Shown: positions 17,147 through 25,622 of the stretch, one piece after another
Layout of the letters: every line of letters begins with the position of its first letter
Numbering within the stretch: the first letter of the stretch is position 1
Assembly: GCA_016195985.1 (NCBI GenBank)
Contig: JACPYP010000029.1
Coordinates: 170,092 to 234,091, forward strand
Reading direction: 5' to 3'
Origin: Acidobacteriota bacterium
Lineage (GTDB): Bacteria > Acidobacteriota > Holophagae > Holophagales > Holophagaceae
DNA: 64,000 nucleotides
Notes under the pieces: generated by a model
What the model saw: the letters and a program-made list of their open reading frames with translations, nothing else
What the model was told of the DNA's origin: nothing
Database searches by the model: none
Position numbers and translations under genes: made by a program

Positions 17147-17494
17147 GTGCCCCTGGATGCCCCGACCCCCCTCTACGTAGGGGAGCGCTTGCGAGACTTG
17201 GTCCTGTGCTATGCGGGCCCGTGGGCCTTCGTGCCCTACATGCGCAACCGCGAGGATTCGGAGATCCTCTGGCACGCGCGCCAGGGCGTGATCCTGGCCT
17301 TCGTGGAGTGCGTGATCACGCTGGCCATGGTGATCATCGGCCTCTTCCCCATCTTCGGCAGCATCTCCACGCGCTTTTTCCTGCCCCTTTGGCTGCTCTG
17401 GTGCTTGGGCATGTCGGTGACGAGCATCCTGCAGGCCACCAAGGGCAAGAAGCACCGCATTCCGGTGATCCACCAGTTCGTGGACTACCTCTAA
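17147..17494 (+). CDS. Small membrane protein, DUF4870/Tic20-like
   Basis: A 115-residue protein with an early semi-hydrophobic segment (LCYAGPWAFVPYMRN), then ILWHARQGVILAFVECVITLAMVIIGLF and FFLPLWLLWCLGMSVTSILQATKG. The HARQG motif between helices is typical of DUF4870-type small membrane proteins. The start is GTG at 17147 with CTGGAGG upstream. Role unknown. Confidence 0.65.
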   Translation: MPLDAPTPLYVGERLRDLVLCYAGPWAFVPYMRNREDSEILWHARQGVILAFVECVITLAMVIIGLFPIFGSISTRFFLPLWLLWCLGMSVTSILQATKGKKHRIPVIHQFVDYL

Positions 17495-17688
17495 ATCCAG
17501 GTCGGTCCTCTGCGAAGCGGAGAGCCGCCAGCTCCGAATCGCGCCGGGGTGGGATCAACCGGGTGAGCTTCTGCATTCATCGGGCTCCAGAGGGATTCAT
17601 CCGCCTGGAGCCGACCTCCGTCGGATGGCCTCTTGGCGGCCGCCGCGCCGCACCCCAGGCTGGTTCCAGGACCTGGGGAGGTGTATTC

Positions 17689-18918
17689 ATGGCCAAGGTG
17701 CTGCGGATCGGATGGCTGGCCCTGCGGCTTCAGGTGGCCTGGACCCTGCTCCTCAGCCTCCTGGGTTTTTTGGTGGGCGATGGGGCGGGATTTTGTCTCG
17801 CCTTCACCCTGTTTCCCTTGGTGGGCCTGGGGGTGGCGCTTTGGGGCCTCCGGGCCACGGCGGGGTGGTACTGGCCTTCAGACGCATCCTCGCCTGAAGC
17901 CTGCCAGCGGGCGATCCTTTCCTGGGATGGGCCTGCTGTAGCCGCCCTTCCGGCCTTACGGGCCATGCTTGGAGGCGACTTCGGCGCCTCCGCCATCGAG
18001 GAGAGGGAGGAGGCGCTCCTGGCCCAGTTCGCGCCGCCGGCCTGGAGTGGGGCCTGGCGTCGTTTCGTGGAGACGGATGAGTTGCAGGCACGGCTCCGGA
18101 GCCTCTCGGATCCGTCCGGCGTTCCAGTCGGCAGCCAGCTGGAGGTGCAGGTGCAGCCTCAGAGCCGCCTGCTTTACGCCCTCTTCTGGTTTGACCGGGG
18201 CCGGAATTTCCGCCGCCTCCAGCGCCTGCAGGCTCTTTGGGCGGACCGTCAGGCCCAGGCCCGGCGCCGGCAGGAAGAGGCGTGGCGCCAGGACTCTCTG
18301 GAGGGCCGCCTGGCCCAAACTGAGCTGCTGCTCCTGCGAGCCCAGGTGGAACCCCACTTCCTCTTCAACACGCTGGCCCACCTGCAGGCGTTGCTGCGGG
18401 AGGGCCATGCGGCCCGGGGCGCGGACATGGTGGAACACCTCATTGCTTACAGCCGCTCGGTGTCCGAGCGTCTGCGCCAGCCCACCCACAGCCTGGCCCA
18501 GGAGGCCGAGGCCGCCCAGGGCTACCTGGCCCTCATCCAGCTGCGCTTCCGAGAGCGCTTCCAGGTGGTAATGGACCTCGCTCCTGAATCCCTCGCCTGC
18601 GCGGTGCCTGTGGGCAGCCTCCTCATTCCCGTGGAAAACGCCATCAAGCACGGGCTGGAGCCGCGGCCCGGCGAGGGCATGGTGGCCGTGCGCAGCCGGG
18701 TGGCGGACGGCGCCCTGCACCTGGAGGTGGAGGACGACGGCCTGGGCCTCCAGGGCGCTCCAGGCGGGGGCTGGGGCGGGGGCCGGGGCGGGCTATCCAA
18801 CCTGCGTGAACGATTGAATCTCCTCCATGGCGAAACCGCCCAGCTGCGGGTGGAGAGCCGCGAACCCTCTGGAGTCCGAGTCAGCCTCCGGCTGCCGGCT
18901 GAACCCGCCTCCGTTTAA
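17689..18918 (+). CDS. LytS-type sensor histidine kinase
   Basis: A 409-residue kinase. Two or three hydrophobic segments occupy the first 75 residues, followed by a linker and a helical region. The His_kinase (LytS/YehU) phosphoacceptor is in VEPHFLFNTLAHLQAL near residue 225. An HATPase_c domain has N-box PVENAIKHGLEPR, G1 EVEDDGLGL and G2 GGLSNLRERL. It should phosphorylate the LytTR regulator encoded 0.8 kb downstream. The ATG at 17689 follows GGGGAGG; the ORF-track start at 17119 is an unrelated 190-codon extension over the preceding gene. Confidence 0.9.
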   Translation: MAKVLRIGWLALRLQVAWTLLLSLLGFLVGDGAGFCLAFTLFPLVGLGVALWGLRATAGWYWPSDASSPEACQRAILSWDGPAVAALPALRAMLGGDFGASAIEEREEALLAQFAPPAWSGAWRRFVETDELQARLRSLSDPSGVPVGSQLEVQVQPQSRLLYALFWFDRGRNFRRLQRLQALWADRQAQARRRQEEAWRQDSLEGRLAQTELLLLRAQVEPHFLFNTLAHLQALLREGHAARGADMVEHLIAYSRSVSERLRQPTHSLAQEAEAAQGYLALIQLRFRERFQVVMDLAPESLACAVPVGSLLIPVENAIKHGLEPRPGEGMVAVRSRVADGALHLEVEDDGLGLQGAPGGGWGGGRGGLSNLRERLNLLHGETAQLRVESREPSGVRVSLRLPAEPASV

Positions 18919-18961
18919 CTTCTTCCAACCTCAAGCGCCCGCTGGCGCGACTGGAGCTCCC

Positions 18962-19699
18962 ATGAGCCAAGACCTCGTCCTGTCCCTGCAATCCCAGAAC
19001 CGCCTCCTCAAGCGGGGGCTGGGCTTCTCCGCCCTGGGCTTCGCCCTGCTTCTGCTGGTGGCCGCCAAGACTACGGGACGCACCCGTTTCACCGAACTCG
19101 ACGTGGAACGCCTCAACATCGTCCAGGCTGACGGCAAGCTGGAGATGGTGCTCTCCAACCGCACGCGCCTTCCCAGGGCCATCGTCAACGGCAAGGCCGC
19201 GGACCAGGACCGCGAGAAACCAGGCCTCATCTTCTACAACGAAGCCGGCGACGAGTGCGGCGGCTTGATCTACAGCGGCCACGCGGACGAGAAGGGCAAG
19301 CCCTCCTCGGGCATGCACTTCTCCATGGACCGTTTCGGGGGCGATCAGCAACTGGCCCTGGGCCACTACGAACGGGGCGGCACCATGCGCACGGGCCTCA
19401 ATGTGTTCGACCGCGGCTTGTCCAAGGACATCGATCCCCTGTACGAGGCTTGGCAGAAGGCGCCCGAAGGGCCCGGAAAAGAGGCGGCCAAGCGGAAGTG
19501 GAAGGAGGCCGGCGGCGCCCAGACCACGCGCCTCTTCGTGGGCAAGACCTTGGACAAGGCCTCCGCGGTGCTCCTGGCCGATGCCCAGGGCCGTCCCCGC
19601 ATCCTCATGCTGGTGACGCCCGAAGGCGTCCCCAGCCTTGAATTCCTCGATGAGAAAGGAGAGGTGATCCAGCGGCTGCCCCAGGCGGCCAAGCCCTGA
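18962..19699 (+). CDS. Hypothetical membrane-anchored protein between kinase and regulator
   Basis: A 245-residue protein with an N-terminal transmembrane helix (GLGFSALGFALLLLVAA). An exported domain follows with short repeated strand motifs (ELDVERLNIVQADGKLEMVLSNR, GLIFYNEAGDECGGLIYSG, LLADAQGRPRILMLVTPEGVPSLEFLDEKGEVI). The repeated D-x-x-G-R/K pattern suggests beta-strand repeats. Homologues often read as hypothetical. It is 43 bases after the kinase and 31 before the response regulator, so it may be a third component, for example a ligand-sensing accessory. The start is ATG at 18962. Confidence 0.65.
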   Translation: MSQDLVLSLQSQNRLLKRGLGFSALGFALLLLVAAKTTGRTRFTELDVERLNIVQADGKLEMVLSNRTRLPRAIVNGKAADQDREKPGLIFYNEAGDECGGLIYSGHADEKGKPSSGMHFSMDRFGGDQQLALGHYERGGTMRTGLNVFDRGLSKDIDPLYEAWQKAPEGPGKEAAKRKWKEAGGAQTTRLFVGKTLDKASAVLLADAQGRPRILMLVTPEGVPSLEFLDEKGEVIQRLPQAAKP

Positions 19700-19730
19700 T
19701 CCCGGGGGCCCGCTGCGATACCCTGCGAGC

Positions 19731-20510
19731 ATGGCCGCCTCGCATGACCTTCCCTCCTGGACCGCCCTGGTGGTGGAGGATGAGCCGCGGCTGCGGGAGG
19801 CCCTGGCCACCCAGCTGCGCGCTTCCTCCATCCCCTGGAAGGCCGTCCTGGAGGCGGAGGACGGTCCAGGAGCCCTGGCCGCCCTGGCCACCGCGCCGCC
19901 AGACGTCGCGTTCCTGGACATCCGGCTGCCGGGAATGTCGGGGTTGGAACTGGCGCGCCACCTGCCCCCCACCACCCGGCTGGTGTTCGTCACTGCCTTT
20001 GACGCCCACGCCGTCGAAGCTTTCGAGGCGGGTGCCGTGGATTACTTGCTGAAGCCTGTGCAGCCTGCGCGCCTGGCCCTCACCTTGGATCGCCTGCGGG
20101 CCCGGGGGCCGGCGCCTGTGGATGTGGCCGCCTTGATGGAAGTCCTAGGCATGGCGCCTGCGGCCTTGTCCAAGGGCTCCGAGCCGCTGCAGTGGATCAC
20201 CGCCTCTTCCGGCAAACGCCTGCACTGGATCGCCGTGGAGGACGTGCTGTACTTCCAGGCGGACCAGAAGCTCACCCGCGTGGTGTGCCGGGATGGCGCG
20301 TATCTCATCGAGCCCGCGCTGAAAGAGCTGGCGCAGCGGCTGGACCCAGCCCGCTTCCAGCAGGTGCACCGCAGCGTGCTGGTGAACCTGCGCGCCGTGG
20401 CCTGGGTGGAGAAGCGGGATGGAGGCGGCGGTCTGTTGCACCTGAAGGGCCATGAGGCCCAGCTGCCGGTCAGCGCGCCGTTCCTGAAAGCGTTGCGAGG
20501 CCTCGGTTAA
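19731..20510 (+). CDS. LytTR-family response regulator
   Basis: A 259-residue regulator. The receiver domain (residues 11-120) has the acidic pair VVEDEP, phospho-aspartate in FLDIRLPGMSG, the threonine VFVTAFD and lysine LLKPVQ. The C-terminal LytTR DNA-binding domain (about 160-255) has DVLYFQADQKLTRVV, RLDPARFQQVHRSVLVNLRAV and the terminal LPVSAPFLKALR. It is the cognate partner of the LytS kinase. Its 3' end overlaps by 4 bases with the convergent queA gene. Confidence 0.93.
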   Translation: MAASHDLPSWTALVVEDEPRLREALATQLRASSIPWKAVLEAEDGPGALAALATAPPDVAFLDIRLPGMSGLELARHLPPTTRLVFVTAFDAHAVEAFEAGAVDYLLKPVQPARLALTLDRLRARGPAPVDVAALMEVLGMAPAALSKGSEPLQWITASSGKRLHWIAVEDVLYFQADQKLTRVVCRDGAYLIEPALKELAQRLDPARFQQVHRSVLVNLRAVAWVEKRDGGGGLLHLKGHEAQLPVSAPFLKALRGLG

Positions 20511-21583
20511 TCCAAACGGCGGGCGTTGAGGATCAACATGGCGTCGCCATAGCTGAAGAAGCGGTACTGCTCCCGGATGGCCTCGGCGTAGACGGCCTGC
20601 GCCCGCTCCGGGCCCAGCAAGGAGGAGACCAGCACGAAGAGCGTGCTTTCCGGCAGGTGGAAGTTGGTGAGCAGATGGTCCGCGGTGCGCAGTCGGTAGC
20701 CTGGCGTGATGAAGAGGCGGGTGGCCCCCTCCCGCGTCAGGCGCTCGCCGTTCCAAGCGCCTTCGAGGGTGCGCAGGGCGGTGGTGCCGACGCAAAGCAC
20801 GGGGCGGGAGCGCCCCCGAAAGATGGCTTCGAGATGCGTGGCGGTGTCCTCCGGAATCTCGAAGCGCTCCTCGTGCATGGCGTGGTCTTCGAGGCGCTCG
20901 GCGGTCATGGGCCGGAAGGTGCCCAGGCCTACGTGGAGGCGCACGGGATGCCAGCCGCAGCCCCGGGCCTGCAGCGCGGCGATGAGGCCGGGCGTGAAGT
21001 GCAGGCCCGCCGTGGGGGCCGCCACTGCCTCGCCTTCATCGGCCGCGAACACGGTCTGGTAGCGTGTTTCGTCCTCTTCGGCAGCCAGGTGGCCGATGTA
21101 GGGGGGCAGGGGCAGGCGGCCGATGCGGTCGATCTCGTCCCAATCCAGATCGTGATCCCCGCCTTCATGGCCGCGGACCCGGACGGCGCGGAGGCCTTCG
21201 GGCAGGGTGTCGAGGATGTCGATGCGGGCCAGCGCCTGGCCCGAGGTTGGATCGATCACGGTGGCGCCAGCGCCAGGCTTCAGGCGGGCGCCGGGTTTCA
21301 CCATGGCCTCGAAGCGGCCTTCTCCCAGGCTGCGGAGCAGCAGGGCCTCGCCGGCGCCCCCGCCGGCACGCCGCAGGAAGAGGCGGGCATGGCGCACCCG
21401 CACATCGTTGGGCACGCAGAGGCTGCCCGCGGGCACCAGCCCGGGCAGGTCGCGGATGGTGCGGTGGGACCAGGCGCCCGTGCAAGCATCCACCACCAGC
21501 AGGCGCGCGCCGTCGCGATCGGCCGCGGGGTGTTGCGCGATGAGCTCGGGGGGCAGGTCGAAATGGAAGTCGGCGCGCTGCAT
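20507..21583 (-). CDS. queA: S-adenosylmethionine:tRNA ribosyltransferase-isomerase
   Basis: A 358-residue QueA. It transfers and isomerises the ribosyl part of SAM onto preQ1-modified tRNA, giving epoxyqueuosine at the wobble position of GUN anticodons. Diagnostic stretches are DFHFDLPPELIAQHPA at the N-terminus, LPLPPYIGH, PTAGLHFTPGL, HVGLGTFRPM, CVGTTALRTLE and the C-terminal NFHLPESTLFVLVSSLLG. Length is normal for the family. It is the last gene of the long minus-strand operon, 7 bases after the MsbA-like exporter. Confidence 0.97.
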   Translation of the reverse strand: MQRADFHFDLPPELIAQHPAADRDGARLLVVDACTGAWSHRTIRDLPGLVPAGSLCVPNDVRVRHARLFLRRAGGGAGEALLLRSLGEGRFEAMVKPGARLKPGAGATVIDPTSGQALARIDILDTLPEGLRAVRVRGHEGGDHDLDWDEIDRIGRLPLPPYIGHLAAEEDETRYQTVFAADEGEAVAAPTAGLHFTPGLIAALQARGCGWHPVRLHVGLGTFRPMTAERLEDHAMHEERFEIPEDTATHLEAIFRGRSRPVLCVGTTALRTLEGAWNGERLTREGATRLFITPGYRLRTADHLLTNFHLPESTLFVLVSSLLGPERAQAVYAEAIREQYRFFSYGDAMLILNARRLD

Positions 21584-21590
21584 GGCCGGT

Positions 21591-23402
21591 TCAGGCTCCG
21601 GCGAACTGCAGCTTGTGCAGACGGGCGTATTCGCCGTCCAGGGCCAGCAGCTCCTCGTGCCGGCCCTGTTCGACGATGCGGCCCTGCTTCAAGGCGCAGA
21701 TGCGCGTGGCCCGCTGGATGGTGCTGAGGCGATGCGCGATCACCAGGGTGGTGCGGTCCTGGATGAGGGTTTCCAGCGCCGCCTGCACGGCCCTTTCGCT
21801 TTCGGTGTCCAGGGCGCTGGTGGCTTCATCTAGGATGAGGATGGGGGGATCCTGCAGCAGGGCCCGGGCGATGGCCAGGCGTTGCCGCTGTCCGCCGCTG
21901 ACGCTGGAGCCGGTCTCGGCCAGGGGGGTGTCGTAGCCCTTGGGCAGGGCCATGATGAAATCGTGGGCGTGGGCCTTCTTGGCAGCGGCCACCACGGCCT
22001 CACGGCTGGCCTCCATGCCGTAGGCGATGTTGTCGTGCACCGTGTCCATGAAGAGCAGGGTTTCCTGGGTGACGATGCCGATGGCCTTGCGCAGCTCGCG
22101 GGGATCGAAGTCCCGCAGGTCGGTGCCATCGAGGGTGATGCGGCCCTCGGTGGGGTCGAAGAAACGGGGTACCAGGTTCACCAGGGTGGTCTTGCCACCG
22201 CCGCTGCCGCCCACCAGGGCGACGGTTTCGCCGGAGTGGATCTCGAGGTTGATGCCCCGCAGCACGGGATGCTTGGCGTCATAGGTGAAGGCTACCTCCT
22301 CGAACCTCAGCTGCTGGGGCCGGGCGGGCACGGCGACGGGAGCCGCGGGAACGGCCAGTTCGCTGCGGCGCTCCAGCATGCTGTAGACGCGGTCCAGGCT
22401 CGCCGTGGCCACCTGCACCTCGTTGTTGAGCTTGGTGAGGCGCCTCAGCGGATCGTAAAGCTGGTAGACCGCCAGGAGGTAGGTGAAGAAATCCGCGCCG
22501 GACATGTGGCCCGAGCGGATCTCGGAGGAGGCGTAGGCCACCAGGGCCGCCAGGAGGCAGCCGCCCACCAGTTCCATGATGGGCGTGGACAGGGCCGAGG
22601 CGCGGGCGCTCTTCATGCCCAGGCGGTAGAGCTCGTGGTTCTGCTTCCGGAACCGCTGGACCTCGAAGCTCTCCCGGGCGAAGCCGAAGACCACCCGGAT
22701 GTTGCTGAAGACCTCCTTCAGCCGCTGGAGGAGGAGGCTGGAGGCCTCCTGGTTGCGGTGGTTCACGGCGCGGATGCGGCGGCTCAGCTTGCGCACGGGA
22801 ATGACGACCAAGGGCCCGGCGATGAAGAGGGTGAGCGACAGCTTCCAGTTCATCCACATGAGCCAGCCCACCATGGAGGTGGCCACGCAGATCTCGCGCA
22901 CGGCCTCCGCCAGCTGGTTGCTGGCGATGCCCTGCACGGCGGCCACGTCGGAAATGCAGCGGGTGATGAGTTCGCCGACGGGATGTTTCTGGAAGAAGGC
23001 GGGCTCCTGAGTGAGCAGGTGGGCGAAGAGCCGCTCCCGCAGGGCCTGGGTGGCGCGGATGCCGGAGCGGACCATGAGCAGGGTGCCGCTGTAGGTGAGG
23101 AGGCCTTTGAACAGAAAGAGGCTCACCATCAGCAGCGGGACGAAGCGGCTGCTTTGCTGGAGGGCTTCGCGCTGAGGCAGGTGCGCCATGAGCCAGAGCT
23201 TCATGTGCTCGAGCGCGGCGAAGGCGCCGGTGGCCTTGGCGCCCGGAGGCGCCATCTGGAGGTTATCCTTGAAGACGAAATTGAGGCTGCCGATGAGCAG
23301 GCCCTGGCAGAGCCCGGCGGCCAGAAGGAGCAGGGTTCCGCCCAGGATGGCGGGAATGAACCGGAGCAGATGCTCGCGGTAGAAACGGCGGATGCTGGAC
23401 AT
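21591..23402 (-). CDS. MsbA-like ABC exporter, fused membrane and ATPase domains
   Basis: A 603-residue half-transporter. A six-helix type I exporter membrane domain comes first (with the intracellular-loop sequence FFQKHPVGELITRCISDVAAVQ), then the ATPase. Walker A is LVGGSGGGKTTLVN, the signature VSGGQRQRLAIARALL, Walker B ILILDEATSALD and the switch VIAHRLSTIQ. MsbA-type proteins flip lipid A core or other lipids and drugs across the inner membrane as homodimers. The start at 23402 (MSSIRRFYREHLLRF) sits behind CCGAGGG; the ORF-track extension of 45 codons is Gly/Arg-rich and unlikely. Confidence 0.92.
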   Translation of the reverse strand: MSSIRRFYREHLLRFIPAILGGTLLLLAAGLCQGLLIGSLNFVFKDNLQMAPPGAKATGAFAALEHMKLWLMAHLPQREALQQSSRFVPLLMVSLFLFKGLLTYSGTLLMVRSGIRATQALRERLFAHLLTQEPAFFQKHPVGELITRCISDVAAVQGIASNQLAEAVREICVATSMVGWLMWMNWKLSLTLFIAGPLVVIPVRKLSRRIRAVNHRNQEASSLLLQRLKEVFSNIRVVFGFARESFEVQRFRKQNHELYRLGMKSARASALSTPIMELVGGCLLAALVAYASSEIRSGHMSGADFFTYLLAVYQLYDPLRRLTKLNNEVQVATASLDRVYSMLERRSELAVPAAPVAVPARPQQLRFEEVAFTYDAKHPVLRGINLEIHSGETVALVGGSGGGKTTLVNLVPRFFDPTEGRITLDGTDLRDFDPRELRKAIGIVTQETLLFMDTVHDNIAYGMEASREAVVAAAKKAHAHDFIMALPKGYDTPLAETGSSVSGGQRQRLAIARALLQDPPILILDEATSALDTESERAVQAALETLIQDRTTLVIAHRLSTIQRATRICALKQGRIVEQGRHEELLALDGEYARLHKLQFAGA

Positions 23403-23533
23403 GGACCCTCGGCCTTCCAGCTTAGCGGACATGAACGAGGGGGGACCGCCCGGACGCTTCGCGCCTCTGCGTCCCCCCTCGTGCACCCCCACATGGTGTC
23501 CGGGCCAAGCCAGGCCACCACGTCTGATCAGCC

Positions 23534-24346
23534 TCACTCCACCGTCACCGTGACCGTGCTCTTGCCGTCGTCCAGGCTGAAGAGTTCGGTGCCCTTGGGG
23601 ACGTTGAGGGCCTGGTCCATGAGCCTTTCCAGGTCGATGCCCTTCTTCTTGGCCTGATGCAGCTGTTCATCCGACAGATAGCCGCCCACGGCCCGGGCCA
23701 GGCCCAGGGCCAGCCGGATGGTGAGGGTATCGGATTTGCCCCGCTCCTTCACCCGCACCGCGAGAAAGCGCCCCTGGGCAGGTCCGGCGGCCTTGGGCTC
23801 GACGCCCATGCTCTGGAGGGCCAGGCGGCAGGCCTCGGAGGAATTGTCCAGGCGCAGGCCAGCCTGGAGCACGGGCACCGCCCGTTTGTCCTTGCGCTTG
23901 GCCAACTGCAGGGCTGCGGCCACCCGGACCTCTTCCCGGTCATCGGACAGGGCTCCGGCCAGGCCGGCGATGGCGCTGGGGCTGTCCCACTGCCGGATGC
24001 CCCAGCAGCGCACACGGTTGAGGCGCGCTTCCTTGCCCAGCAGGCGCTGGTCAGGGTGCTTCGTGAGGAAGTCGGTGTAGGCCTCGATGGCGTCGTCCCA
24101 GCGCTGATCCTGCTCCAGGCTGGAGGCCAGCCAGTAGCGGGCGTCGGCGGCGCGGGGCGAGGACGGGAAGTCCCGCAGGAGGGTCCGGTAGGCCTGGGCC
24201 GCGTCGAACCAGCGCTGGGCGTAGCGGAAATCCCGGCCCTGCCGGAACAGGGTTTCGGAGGGGGATTCGAGGACGGCCAGGGGGGCGGGTTCCAGAACCC
24301 CCGGCAGGGCAGGGGTGAAGATCGCCATCAGGAGGGGCAGTATCAT
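23534..24346 (-). CDS. TPR/HEAT-type protein, probably exported
   Basis: A 270-residue protein. A short hydrophobic N-terminus (MILPLLMAIFTPALPGV) is followed by tetratricopeptide pairs of the BamD/YbgF kind (LFRQGRDFRYAQRWFDAAQAYRTLLRDFPSSPRAADARYWLASSL). Next come HEAT-like helices (LAGALSDDREEVRVAAALQLAKRKDKRAVPVL) and a C-terminal segment with repeated Thr/Val strands. Probably a periplasmic scaffold. Its start overlaps the previous stop by 4 bases, linking it to the sigma/anti-sigma genes. Confidence 0.6.
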   Translation of the reverse strand: MILPLLMAIFTPALPGVLEPAPLAVLESPSETLFRQGRDFRYAQRWFDAAQAYRTLLRDFPSSPRAADARYWLASSLEQDQRWDDAIEAYTDFLTKHPDQRLLGKEARLNRVRCWGIRQWDSPSAIAGLAGALSDDREEVRVAAALQLAKRKDKRAVPVLQAGLRLDNSSEACRLALQSMGVEPKAAGPAQGRFLAVRVKERGKSDTLTIRLALGLARAVGGYLSDEQLHQAKKKGIDLERLMDQALNVPKGTELFSLDDGKSTVTVTVE

Positions 24347-25035
24347 GCGCCCTCTCCGCGCAGGCGGCGTTCCATGCGCTCGGACTGGGTTTCCAGGTTG
24401 TGGGCGGCGGCCATCTGCCGGAGCTCCTGGGCCCGCTCCACGGACAGGCAGCTGTCTTCGGAGGCGACTTCGAAGAGCCAGGCATGGAGGTTGGCGCGGA
24501 TGATCTCGGCCTCCTTCAGCGGGGCGCCCTGGGCCGCCAGCTGATGGCTGGACTCAAGCAGGGCCATGGCCATGTCCCGTTCCTGCCGGCGGTCTTCCTC
24601 GCCCTTCTTGCACAGGGCGGGGTTCTGCTCGAAATCCTGGAGCAGGGTGGCGCTTTGCTGGAAGAAGGCGATCCAGGCGCGGTCCTGGGTCCGTTTCTGG
24701 GCCAGCATCTCCAGGCGGGCCGTGTCCCGGGCCTGGGCCTGGAGGCTCCGGGTGCGCTGCAGGGTGGTGAAGGCCGGCACCAGGGCCATCAGGAAGACGG
24801 CGGCGGCGGCGAGGGCCCAGGAAGCCTTCCAGCGGGGCCTGGGCGCGGGCGCCAGGTGATCGGCCAGATCGCTGGCATGGCAACCAAGGGCCAGGTGCAG
24901 TTCAAGCAGATCCGCCAGCTCGGCCTGGACGGCAGGATCCTCAGGCCAGGCTTCGGGCTGTTCGAGCAGCTCGAAGAAGCGGGCTTCGTCCAGGGGGCTG
25001 GAATCGAGGCGCTGGGGGTCTTGGGAGGCGGTCAT
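24343..25035 (-). CDS. Putative membrane anti-sigma factor-like protein
   Basis: A 230-residue single-pass membrane protein. The acidic N-terminal helical region (residues 1-70) is on the likely cytoplasmic side, the transmembrane helix is at about 72-91 (WALAAAAVFLMALVPAF), and a helical, coiled-coil-like outer domain follows. It starts 4 bases inside the end of the ECF sigma gene, the usual place for an anti-sigma factor. The zinc-binding HxxxCxxC motif of common anti-sigma domains is not present, so the call rests on position and topology. Confidence 0.5.
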   Translation of the reverse strand: MTASQDPQRLDSSPLDEARFFELLEQPEAWPEDPAVQAELADLLELHLALGCHASDLADHLAPAPRPRWKASWALAAAAVFLMALVPAFTTLQRTRSLQAQARDTARLEMLAQKRTQDRAWIAFFQQSATLLQDFEQNPALCKKGEEDRRQERDMAMALLESSHQLAAQGAPLKEAEIIRANLHAWLFEVASEDSCLSVERAQELRQMAAAHNLETQSERMERRLRGEGA

Positions 25036-25622
25036 GGCTGGGGTCCGAGGGTTTTGCGAAGTTTCTGGAGGCTTTGAAAAAGGGTGGCTTTGACGGTGCC
25101 CTCGGCACAGTTGAGATCCTGGGCGATGCGTTTCACGGGATGCTCGTGGACGTAATAGGCCAGGACCATGGCCCGTTGCCGGGGGGTCAGGCCTTCCAGA
25201 GCTCCTCGCAGAGCCTGGATCCGCCTGCCTTGGTCGACAGACTCCCAGGGTGAAGATTGGTGGGGGTCTGGTGCGTCAAAGGTCTCGGGAGGGGGTACCT
25301 CTCGTCCTCTTCTACGCAGGTGGTCGGTCGCCGCATTAGCCGCCAGCGTAAAAAGCCAGGCGGCCACGGGGCGGCCCTCCTCAAACCGCTGACAATGCTG
25401 GAGGCACTTGAGAAAAACCTCCTGGGCCAGTTCCTGGACCACCCCCGCCTCGCCCTGGAGGCGGCGATGGAGGAAGGCGAAGAGAGGCCGTTCGAAGCGG
25501 GCCATGAGGTGGGCCAGGGCCTCCTCTTTGCCGGCCTTGAGCTGGGCCATCCAGTATTCGGGGGACGGCTCCTCGGGCGCCAGGAAGGCGCCGTTGGCCG
25601 TCATGGGAAGGGCAGGGCTCAT
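25032..25622 (-). CDS. ECF-family RNA polymerase sigma factor
   Basis: A 196-residue sigma-70 ECF factor. Region 2 is FERPLFAFLHRRLQ...VQELAQEVFLKCLQHCQRF...PVAAWLFTLAANAATDHLRRR. Region 4 has the helix-turn-helix LTPRQRAMVLAYYVHEHPVKRIAQDLNCAEGTVKATLFQSLQKLRK. The start used is the ATG at 25622, which overlaps the upstream lipoprotein stop (ATGA); ATG 25604 is an alternative. The 135 codons before it in the ORF track are a shadow of the upstream gene. Its target promoters are unknown, but its own operon is a likely one. Confidence 0.93.
   Translation of the reverse strand: MSPALPMTANGAFLAPEEPSPEYWMAQLKAGKEEALAHLMARFERPLFAFLHRRLQGEAGVVQELAQEVFLKCLQHCQRFEEGRPVAAWLFTLAANAATDHLRRRGREVPPPETFDAPDPHQSSPWESVDQGRRIQALRGALEGLTPRQRAMVLAYYVHEHPVKRIAQDLNCAEGTVKATLFQSLQKLRKTLGPQP

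Noticed and set aside
21882-23657. 591-residue + strand ORF opposite the MsbA-like exporter
   Set aside because: Reverse complement of a clear ABC transporter; no protein features of its own.
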